DNA of 64,000 bases, from assembly GCA_944392965.1 (NCBI GenBank), contig CALXYM010000001.1, positions 310,001 through 374,000 on the forward strand, written 5' to 3'. Shown here one piece after another: positions 50,259-57,299 of the stretch. The stretch comes from an uncultured Spirochaetaceae bacterium. Lineage in GTDB: Bacteria > Spirochaetota > Spirochaetia > Sphaerochaetales > Sphaerochaetaceae. Both the position numbers and the translations under genes were made by a program. Each line of letters opens with the position of its first letter. Within the stretch, counting starts at the first letter, position 1. The notes beneath the pieces were generated by a model. The model searched no databases, had not been told where the DNA came from, and saw only the letters and a list, made by a program, of their open reading frames with translations.

Positions 50259-51632
50259 TTAAAAATACAGCATCTCTCCTGTGATAAACTCATCAGTATC
50301 CGGTAGAGTAAAGGCAAAACCTGATGAAGAGACAAAACCAATTGATGCCACATCAATGTATTTCGCATTTTCCATCTTTATTTTTTCTTCCTTATATAGA
50401 TTGAATGACATCGGACTTACTAAATACTTCACTTCATAAAGGCTGTAATTTCCATTTCTTTTGATAGCACAGTCAAATTCACCACTTTTTTTCGATATAG
50501 GGTCGTCATACCAATAACTACCGATTGTCTCAATCGTAATATCGCCAATGCGTTCGAAATATTCACGTACTAGGACTTCAAATCGCTTTGAAATCCAAGT
50601 ATTGATGGATGGGTTGATCAAGCGATCATAAAGAACATCAGGATTCAATCTTGTAGGAATTGTCCTCATCTGATAGATATATGTGAAATAGAAACGAAGG
50701 AGATTATCCTTAATTTCATAGAAGGTCTTGCGTTTGTCATCCCTTCTATTGATAGGAGTGACTTTTTCTATGATTCCCATATCGATAAGACGTTTCAGTA
50801 TCCTGTCTAAAGTCCCTGTGACATCTCCAGCCATAAGATCCTGAAGTTCCTTGTATCTGATCTTTGAATTACCGATTTTAGATAGTACTTCATAAGGCAT
50901 TCCCGTTTTGCCGACCTCCTGAAGTAGGACGTTCTCAACTGTGATCCTAATATTACTATATGGGGCTAATAGGAGATTTTTGATATTTTCTTCCAAACTC
51001 AGAGCCGCATCCACTCTGTCTAGTATGAATGGATAGCCACCAAAGACAGCATAAAATGCTATTTTATCCCTTATTGATAAATTAGGATAGAAAAGAGCGG
51101 AATCCAAATAATCAAATGTAGTAAGTTTGACGACTGTTTTCAATCTGCTGAATAAGGGATTTCCATATTCCAGAAGTTCTTGCATTACCGTAATATAGGA
51201 GCCGCAGAGTACAAGGGTGATATTTCCCTTAATAGAGTCTATGAATCTCTGCATGTACGAATCTATTACACCTTTTTCTTTGGTTTCTCTTAGATATTGG
51301 TATTCATCAAGCACTACAACGATAGGTTTGTTTATTCCTGAAGTTTCCATGATTGTTAAAAGTTCGAAGATGTCGCGTGAGTTTTTTGCGTAGCTAATGT
51401 TTGCTATGTTTGATACCGTTAATGCAAGCAACTCCATATTGTAGGCATAGCTACCTTTTACGCATTCATGCTTAACAAGGATAAAATCATCAGAGGAGAA
51501 GGCTTCGTCTATAAGAGTGGTCTTGCCAACCTGTCGCTGACCGTAGACCATGATGCCTTTAACTTTATCCCTAACACTTTTTCTTAGAATTTCTACTTCT
51601 TTTTGCCTGCCAATGAATTGTTTCATGTACAC
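50259..51632 (-). CDS. AAA ATPase with DUF234-type nuclease-like domain
   Basis: 457 residues. Walker A is YGQRQVGKTT (residues about 29-38) and Walker B VVVLDEYQYL near residue 107, both intact. A winged-helix section follows (SKIGNSKIRYKELQDLMAGD), and the C-terminal DUF234 part has SGEFDCAIKRNGNYSLYEVK, a PD-(D/E)XK-like D...ExK core. This is the archaeal-ATPase/DUF234 branch rather than the DUF4143 branch. No operator-like repeats were found upstream. Function unknown; such ATPases accumulate in accessory regions. Confidence 0.85.
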   Translation of the reverse strand: MYMKQFIGRQKEVEILRKSVRDKVKGIMVYGQRQVGKTTLIDEAFSSDDFILVKHECVKGSYAYNMELLALTVSNIANISYAKNSRDIFELLTIMETSGINKPIVVVLDEYQYLRETKEKGVIDSYMQRFIDSIKGNITLVLCGSYITVMQELLEYGNPLFSRLKTVVKLTTFDYLDSALFYPNLSIRDKIAFYAVFGGYPFILDRVDAALSLEENIKNLLLAPYSNIRITVENVLLQEVGKTGMPYEVLSKIGNSKIRYKELQDLMAGDVTGTLDRILKRLIDMGIIEKVTPINRRDDKRKTFYEIKDNLLRFYFTYIYQMRTIPTRLNPDVLYDRLINPSINTWISKRFEVLVREYFERIGDITIETIGSYWYDDPISKKSGEFDCAIKRNGNYSLYEVKYLVSPMSFNLYKEEKIKMENAKYIDVASIGFVSSSGFAFTLPDTDEFITGEMLYF

Positions 51633-51854
51633 ATTTTATCATGATGAGGTAAAAAAGCAATCACCTGAGATTGAATCACTTCTGATTGTTAATATTGAGC
51701 CTAGTTTTTCACTCCAAGAAGAATCATCAATATTTTTCTATTTCTGGATGCAATGTTTTAACAGATATTCTATCTCGGCCATACAGTAATTTCTCCTGCC
51801 CGTTGTCTTTCCCTCATATTCCCATAGGTCGGGATTGAAAGACACTATGAATGA

Positions 51855-52643
51855 TCATTGTCTGTCGACAAGGACCTGTATTTCATAGTACCAATTCAAT
51901 ATACCTGAGATGATGATAATCTGTACGGTGAAGCTGGGATCTGTACCATATTCTGTTTTCGCCATGCTTATCAGTTTATCCATCGTTTTTTCCCTGTCTT
52001 CTTCAGTACAGTTTGCACATAGATACTTTCCTTTTGGTAATACTTTTATCCCATCTATATCCACATGCCGAATGCAGAGCGCAAAGAGCCTCGTAATCTT
52101 GTCATCCGTATAAATGCCAGCCAGGTCTTCAAAATAAAACTTGTCTTTCAGCTGGGGCGTCACTTTCTCATAGAAATGTTCAAGATAGTTCCAGAGGTTG
52201 TCGAGTGTCGGTTTCTCCAGAGTGTCAGAGAGCAGGATCACCCGTTTTGGAAGGTTTTTAAGAAGAGTTCCTTGAACATTTTGCTGTAACTTAAGTTTCC
52301 TTTCATAGTCAGCTTTCGCAAGGTTTATCTTTTCCTTGCTGTATTGCAATGTGGCAATCTTCTCATCCGCTTTTTTCTCCGTCTGGGTCAAGAAGTCAAT
52401 TATTTTCTCTAAGTTGTCATAGGCCAGGACTTTTTTTATCTCTTTAAGGGATAGATCCATCATCTGCAAGGCTCGTACGGTATTCAGACGCACGATGTCC
52501 TGCTCTGTATAGTATCGGTAATTTGTCCACTCATCCTTCTTACTTGGTTTTACCAATCCGATACGATCATAATGTCGTAACGTCTCACTCGTGGTATGGA
52601 CGATTTTTGCAGCTTCTCCAACTGAAAAAATTTTTTTTGTCAT
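51855..52643 (-). CDS. MerR family regulator with GyrI-like domain
   Basis: 262 residues from the ATG at 52643; an upstream ATG in frame (52676) would overlap the divergent promoter. The MerR helix-turn-helix is FSVGEAAKIVHTTSETLRHYDRIGLV and is followed by the coiled-coil (residues 75-125) and a C-terminal effector domain that resembles GyrI-like multidrug-binding domains (KVLPKGKYLCANCTEED). It is divergent from the ABC cassette at 52735, whose promoter has the 19-base spacer and dyad typical of MerR control. Confidence 0.88.
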   Translation of the reverse strand: MTKKIFSVGEAAKIVHTTSETLRHYDRIGLVKPSKKDEWTNYRYYTEQDIVRLNTVRALQMMDLSLKEIKKVLAYDNLEKIIDFLTQTEKKADEKIATLQYSKEKINLAKADYERKLKLQQNVQGTLLKNLPKRVILLSDTLEKPTLDNLWNYLEHFYEKVTPQLKDKFYFEDLAGIYTDDKITRLFALCIRHVDIDGIKVLPKGKYLCANCTEEDREKTMDKLISMAKTEYGTDPSFTVQIIIISGILNWYYEIQVLVDRQ

Positions 52644-52656
52644 TTTTTCTTTCCTA

Positions 52657-52687
52657 TTGACATTTGTGTTACACAAAGGTTCATCCT
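52657..52687 (+). promoter_or_regulatory. MerR-type promoter with dyad in a 19-base spacer
   Basis: TTGACA at 52657-52662 is followed by a 19-base spacer and CATCCT at 52682-52687. TTTGTGT (52663-52669) and ACACAAA (52671-52677) form a 7-base-arm dyad inside the spacer. This elongated layout is the hallmark of MerR-activated promoters. Confidence 0.7.
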
Positions 52688-52734
52688 AGCACTGTAAATT
52701 GGAAAAAGCAATTATGTATGGGAGGAATATCCAT

Positions 52735-53583
52735 ATGATAGAACTTAAACAAGTGACGAAACGGTACGGGGATGCGACCGTACTGAAGAATTTAAACCTT
52801 TCAATCGACGAGGCTGGAATCTACTGTCTTCTTGGTCGGAACGGGGCTGGGAAGACGACCCTCCTTAAGTCGATTGCGGGGTACCAGAACATTACAAGCG
52901 GTACCATCAAGGTGGATGGTAAGGAGGTTTCAACAGCTTTGCTGGATACTGGAGTCAGTTACATAGAGAACTTTGCAAAGCATTTCAATCTTCCTGTTCG
53001 GAAACTTCTGCAGATAGCCTCAAAAGTAAATCCTGACTACGATTATGATTTCGCCTTGGAGATGATGGAACGATTTGAGCTGGATGGAAAGAAGAAATTC
53101 AATCATCTCAGTCTCGGTATGAAGACGATGATTTCAACGATTATTTGTCTTTCAAGTAATAAGAGCGTGATTCTCCTGGATGAGCCAGTTCTTGGCTTTG
53201 ATGCTCTAATGAGGGTGGAGTTTTATGACATGCTCTCAGAGAGCTTCAAGAGACATCCGAGGATCATCATCGTCTCAACGCATATCATTGAGGAGATTGC
53301 AAAGGCCATACAGAAACTGATAATCATCGATAAAGGTACCCTCTGCTTCTTTGATACCCTTCAAGCTGTGGAGGAGAAGGCATACAGCGTCAGTGGCCTT
53401 AAAAATGATGTTGAAATTGCAGTTCGGAATCTGAACGTCATCGGAGAGGATTGTGTAGGCGTCCTCATGACAGCTTACATCTTCGATAAGCCGCTGGCGG
53501 AGTCCTCATTAGAAATCCATCCGCTCTCTCTGCAGGATTTCTTTATTCAGCTGGTAGGTCATAAGGGAGGGGTAAGAAAATGA
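52735..53583 (+). CDS. ABC ATPase of an export-type cassette
   Basis: 282 residues from the ATG at 52735 with GGGAGGA upstream; the frame is open from a TTG at 52699. Walker A is GRNGAGKTT, the signature is LSLGMKTMIS (Ser-Gly-Gly replaced by Ser-Leu-Gly) and Walker B ILLDEPVLGFD, with THIIEEIAK at the switch. This is a drug/bacteriocin exporter-type ATPase (YtrB/CcmA-like). Its last codon overlaps the permease start by 4 bases (ATGA). MerR control suggests a response to an antimicrobial. Confidence 0.9.
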   Translation: MIELKQVTKRYGDATVLKNLNLSIDEAGIYCLLGRNGAGKTTLLKSIAGYQNITSGTIKVDGKEVSTALLDTGVSYIENFAKHFNLPVRKLLQIASKVNPDYDYDFALEMMERFELDGKKKFNHLSLGMKTMISTIICLSSNKSVILLDEPVLGFDALMRVEFYDMLSESFKRHPRIIIVSTHIIEEIAKAIQKLIIIDKGTLCFFDTLQAVEEKAYSVSGLKNDVEIAVRNLNVIGEDCVGVLMTAYIFDKPLAESSLEIHPLSLQDFFIQLVGHKGGVRK

Positions 53584-54232
53584 CATCTGTTTTTGCAATC
53601 GTGAAGCGTTTGATTTCCAGTAACAAGATAAGTTTTATTATTACGTTAGCCGTACCGTAGTTCTCCTAGCAACGTCTTCTGGTAATGTTGTTTTGAGCAA
53701 CGGGAACTATACCTGGCTGCTTGCCGTGTTAACTCCATTCTTCTTCGTGTTCTATGATTTCATGAAGCTGATGCATCTCGGAGCGAATAAGAAGGATTAT
53801 TATATCGCATGTCTAATCAGTTACATGGCACTTGCATTTGTAATCTCCCTTGTAAACACGGGAATACATCTGGTGATAGATCCCATATATTCTGCTGAGA
53901 CTGTCATCAACATGATGGATGTGTGCAGGTGGACTGAGAACGGGATTTTCGTTGCCGCTCTGCAGCAGATGTTCTTCCTGTTTCTTGTCATGATTTTCCT
54001 CCATGTCCTCTTATCGATGCAGGCATACTGGTATGGATGGCTGACTGATGTGATATTGATTGCAATCATCTGCATTTTCACCCCAATAACGCCTTTAAGA
54101 GCGGTCCTTTCCGTTTTTTTCAGCCTCATCATGATAAATGGCAATGCCCTGTTACATATTGCCATCTGTGTTCTCCTTTCTGCCGCATTGTCCCTTTTTG
54201 GACTGATGGTATTAAAGAGGAAGACGCTATAG
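53580..54232 (+). pseudogene. ABC-2-like membrane protein, frameshifted
   Basis: The ATG at 53580 overlaps the ATPase stop and opens a frame that ends at TAG 53658-53660 after 26 codons. The rest of the protein is in another frame from 53657 to 54232. CCGTA occurs twice in tandem at 53650-53659; removing one copy restores a single 215-residue protein with about six membrane helices (SFIITLAV then VVLLATSSGNVV). The shift could be a true recent mutation, a phase-variable change or an assembly error. As written, the exporter has no intact permease. Confidence 0.75.
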
Positions 54233-54242
54233 GGAGATCATT

Positions 54243-54671
54243 ATGATAAAGATAAAGGCGGTTGATACTGAGAATATACTTGACGTGTGCGGATTGACGG
54301 CAGGGCATGAGTTCTGTCCGACGCAGTCTCCGTGTTCTGTCTGTACCGCGCTCTCCATAGCCAGATCTAAATTTAACCCGGATATGTACGTCAATGCCAT
54401 CTATGAGGGTAATACGGTGATTGGTTACTTCATGTATGAGCGAAGAGAGGAGATGGCGGAGACGGCGACGATCTACAGCTTCATGCTTGGTGGAAAAACG
54501 AGGCATAAGGAACAGGAGGAAAAAGCGTTTGAGCATATCTTACGAGGGCTTAAATTCCAAGGTGTCAGGAAGGTCTTTCTTGCTCTGAGTGAGGCGGATG
54601 AGACAGCTAGGGACTTATATCGTGCTTTCGGTTTTCATATCTCCGAAGAGGGATATGTATTAACACTATAA
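54243..54671 (+). CDS. GNAT family N-acetyltransferase
   Basis: 142 residues. The acetyl-CoA-binding part is recognisable as IYSFMLGGKTRHKEQEEKAFEH, where the usual Q/RxxGxG/A pattern is degenerate, followed by VRKVFLALSEADETARDLYRAFGF, the typical C-terminal strand-helix with the conserved Tyr-x-x-x-Gly-Phe. Residues 1-40 include a run of three Cys (CPTQSPCSVC). It is 10 bases after the permease frame and so part of the same cassette. The acetyl acceptor is unknown; an antibiotic or peptide would suit the context. Confidence 0.8.
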   Translation: MIKIKAVDTENILDVCGLTAGHEFCPTQSPCSVCTALSIARSKFNPDMYVNAIYEGNTVIGYFMYERREEMAETATIYSFMLGGKTRHKEQEEKAFEHILRGLKFQGVRKVFLALSEADETARDLYRAFGFHISEEGYVLTL

Positions 54672-54698
54672 ATTAAATCTATTTAAGAGGAAGAGAAA

Positions 54699-55355
54699 AT
54701 GAAAAAGAGATTTTTACTTATAACATGTTTGATGTGCATCTGCTTTTTAGCAGGATGTGCCAACAACGATACGTTTACTCCGATGTCGTTTGTAGAGGAG
54801 GGCTCTAAGGTGGAGTCAATCAATATCGATGTCACGGACAGAAAGGTTGATGTATCCCTCTCATCTGACGATCAGGTGCATATCGATTACTTTGAAAGCG
54901 ATAAGGAGTTCTATGGCATTTCCCTCTCTGACGGGGTACTGACGATGAAGAGTGAAAGTAATAAGAACTGGATGGATTTCATCGGTATGAAACCATCAGC
55001 TGCATACAGGGTGATATCCATACAGGTACCTGAGGATCTTTTGAAGAATCTCTCGATAAAGAACTCGAATGAGAATGTAACGGTCAACGAATTATCCGTA
55101 ACAGGGAATATAATTATCGATTCTAACAACGGCAATATTGCATTCTCCAACTTAGAAGTAGGAGATTCTTTAACTCTCAAAGTTAAGAATGGAAATATCA
55201 ATGGATCTATATTAGGTACTTACATGGATTTTACCATTGCAAGTAACATCAAAAAAGGTAATTGCAATATAGATGATTTTTATCCAATGCCAAATGGTGA
55301 AAAAAAGCTGAATGTATCTGCAAATAATGGGAATGTGGAGATCGAATTCATCTAG
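54699..55355 (+). CDS. DUF4097-like lipoprotein
   Basis: 218 residues with a genuine lipobox (CICFLAGC; lipid Cys at residue 20), unlike the AGG-type signal peptides of the binding proteins. The mature protein is a repetitive beta-strand series (VESINIDVTDRKVDVSLSSD, VNELSVTGNIIIDSNNGNIA, VKNGNINGSI, VSANNGNVEIEFI), the beta-helix-like pattern of DUF4097 proteins. It is presumably anchored to a membrane and is the last gene of the MerR cassette. Function unknown. Confidence 0.82.
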   Translation: MKKRFLLITCLMCICFLAGCANNDTFTPMSFVEEGSKVESINIDVTDRKVDVSLSSDDQVHIDYFESDKEFYGISLSDGVLTMKSESNKNWMDFIGMKPSAAYRVISIQVPEDLLKNLSIKNSNENVTVNELSVTGNIIIDSNNGNIAFSNLEVGDSLTLKVKNGNINGSILGTYMDFTIASNIKKGNCNIDDFYPMPNGEKKLNVSANNGNVEIEFI

Positions 55356-55415
55356 TAATTATAGTTTCCCTGTGGTGGTAAATAATTGCCACCACATATT
55401 AGAGTGAAGATAAAT

Positions 55416-55444
55416 TTCTGCTAATTTATGTAAAATTAGCAGAA
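55416..55444. repeat. perfect 12-base-arm inverted repeat
   Basis: TTCTGCTAATTT at 55416-55427 pairs exactly with AAATTAGCAGAA at 55433-55444 over five bases. It lies between convergent genes without a T-run. It resembles an operator more than a terminator. Confidence 0.65.
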
Positions 55445-55463
55445 GTTAGTAAAAGATTTATTA

Positions 55464-55782
55464 TCAGAGATGTTTTGCTTTGAATCCTGATTTTCTCTCA
55501 TTGATTTTAAATTCTGTTAAGTATCCCAAATCTACAAGATGTCTTAAGTCCGTTCTTGCAGTCTGGGTACAGATACCATTCATGGATCGGTATTCTTCTA
55601 CGGTCAGATATGAGGTCTCGAGTGAGGAAAGCTGGGCAAGCAGGCGGGCTTGACGTTCATTTACTTCGCTCAACTCCAGCCCTTTTAAGGTCATCTTCTG
55701 TCAGTGGAGGGATAAGTGATGAGAGTTCCCCATCATTGATAAGGCCTTCTTTAAATGATTTCATAAATGCATTGACGTCCAT
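55464..55782 (-). pseudogene. winged-helix protein, frameshifted
   Basis: An ATG at 55782 opens a frame reading MDVNAFMKSFKEGLINDGEL to DDLK; the 76-residue frame that ends at 55464 continues the sense with GLELSEVNERQARLLAQL and a helix-turn-helix (MNGICTQTARTDLRHLVDLG). Joining them needs removal of one A from the AAAA run near 55690. Together they make a protein of about 105 residues that resembles the C-terminal winged helix of Fic-type or ATPase-associated proteins. Whether it is an old remnant or a recent single-base slip cannot be told. Confidence 0.55.
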
Positions 55783-55826
55783 ATTTAACTCCACCTCTGT
55801 AAAGGGTGAAAATTTTAACAAAGGTA

Positions 55827-57185
55827 TCAAATGAGGAATGCCATATAACAGGGGAGGAAGATTATACCATCCTCTTCTTTGTAGTTCTTAGGATGGATTA
55901 TATATGCCCCTCCAATACGTCTAGAGTATTTTTCTTTGAATCTTAATAGAGATTTTAAAGAATACTTTTCAGAGGATTTGACCTCAATCGGAAATATCTT
56001 ATTTTTTGTTTTCCCGCCTTTTGATATGATGAAATCGATCTCAATGTCATTGTGCTTTGACTGTTCGTCGTAATGCGTATAAAAGAACAGCCGGTGTCCA
56101 TTTGTTTTCAATGTTTGAGCAATGGCGTTTTCAAAAAACATCCCTTCGTTTATTGAAAGTTTTCCAAGAAATAATTCCCTATATAACTCTGCTGCAATCT
56201 CTTCATTTTCATCAAAGGTATGGCTTAAGAGAAGTCCCGTATCTCCCATATAGCATTTTACGTATGTTCTATCCTCATTCAGTGACAATCCTACTTCTGG
56301 ATCTGATGTGTTGAATGCGATATTGGTAATCATGGAATCTTCCAGCCAGAAAAAGGTCTCCTCATATTTTTCAAACGTAGATTGTTTCTCTATTTTACTA
56401 AAAACCACTCTTTTCTCGTGTCGGCTTAGTAAGGAGGGTATCTGGTCAAATATCGTAAGAACTTTAGCTTTATATTTCCCGTCGATTTTCATGATATCGG
56501 AACGGTAAAGTTTCAGTATTAGCTGTTTTTCAAAATCCGCATCTTTAAAATTCTTGATATCTTTACTTATGTATGCTTCAACGCTTTTAGGCATTCCTCC
56601 GACTATCATATATTCTCTAAAGAGACTAAGAGCCTTCCGATGTAAATCCGTCGTTAAAGGTTTATGTCCGTTAAAACATTCTTTTATGTATTCGATTAGT
56701 TTTTCTTCTCCTAAAGCCCAGCTGAATTCCTCAAAATCCATCGGATACATTTTTATGCTTTCTTCTTCTGATGGTATTAAAATATCTTTCACGTTTTCTT
56801 TTATGGAAATCAGGGAGCCAGTCTCGATGTAGTCAAAACGTCCATCTTTTACAAGAGTTTTTATTGCCTCTCTAGCTTTTGGGTAAAGCTGTACTTCATC
56901 GAAAATTATAAGACTTTCTCGTTCAAACAAATCAGTATCGTAGGCTATTGAGAGAATCTGAAAGAACGATCCTAAAGAAGAAAGATTATTTATGAAGGCC
57001 TCTTTCACCATATTGGGGCATTCTGCAAAATTTATCAGTATGAAGGATCTGTATTCTCTTCTTCCAAATTCCTCAACAATTGTCGATTTTCCGACTCTTC
57101 TTGCTCCCTCTATCAGTAAGGCGGTGCGTCCATTACGCTCTTTCCATGTCAATAGTTTACTATAAATCTTTCTTTCAAATAGCAT
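55827..57185 (-). CDS. AAA ATPase with DUF4143 domain
   Basis: 452 residues, clearly a paralogue of the 23016 product along its full length. Walker A EGARRVGKS and Walker B LIIFDEVQLYPKAREAIK are intact, and the C-terminal core reads IEIDFIISKGGKTKNKIFPI followed by EVKSSEKY. Three direct repeats with 34-base periodicity lie upstream (57211-57292), as with the paralogue although the repeat sequence is different. It lies downstream of the PLD-helicase gene on the same strand with 114 bases between them. Confidence 0.88.
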   Translation of the reverse strand: MLFERKIYSKLLTWKERNGRTALLIEGARRVGKSTIVEEFGRREYRSFILINFAECPNMVKEAFINNLSSLGSFFQILSIAYDTDLFERESLIIFDEVQLYPKAREAIKTLVKDGRFDYIETGSLISIKENVKDILIPSEEESIKMYPMDFEEFSWALGEEKLIEYIKECFNGHKPLTTDLHRKALSLFREYMIVGGMPKSVEAYISKDIKNFKDADFEKQLILKLYRSDIMKIDGKYKAKVLTIFDQIPSLLSRHEKRVVFSKIEKQSTFEKYEETFFWLEDSMITNIAFNTSDPEVGLSLNEDRTYVKCYMGDTGLLLSHTFDENEEIAAELYRELFLGKLSINEGMFFENAIAQTLKTNGHRLFFYTHYDEQSKHNDIEIDFIISKGGKTKNKIFPIEVKSSEKYSLKSLLRFKEKYSRRIGGAYIIHPKNYKEEDGIIFLPCYMAFLI

Positions 57186-57210
57186 GTCTCTATATTAAAA
57201 GAAAATATCA

Positions 57211-57292
57211 TAGTACGCAAGTAAAAATACCATATTTTTATCGATAATACGCAAGTATGAAAAATTGAAAAACATATATAATACGCAAGTAT
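57211..57292 (-). repeat. three phased direct repeats upstream of a DUF4143 ATPase gene
   Basis: ATAATACGCAAGTAT is found at 57244-57258 and 57278-57292 and in the variant form TAGTACGCAAGTA at 57211-57223. The CG pairs are at 57216, 57250 and 57284, exactly 34 bases apart. The nearest copy is 26 bases from the ATPase start at 57185. Confidence 0.78.
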
Positions 57293-57299
57293 AGAAGTG

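Noticed and set aside
55556-55834. 92-codon plus-strand frame
   Set aside because: It is the shadow of the split winged-helix gene on the minus strand.
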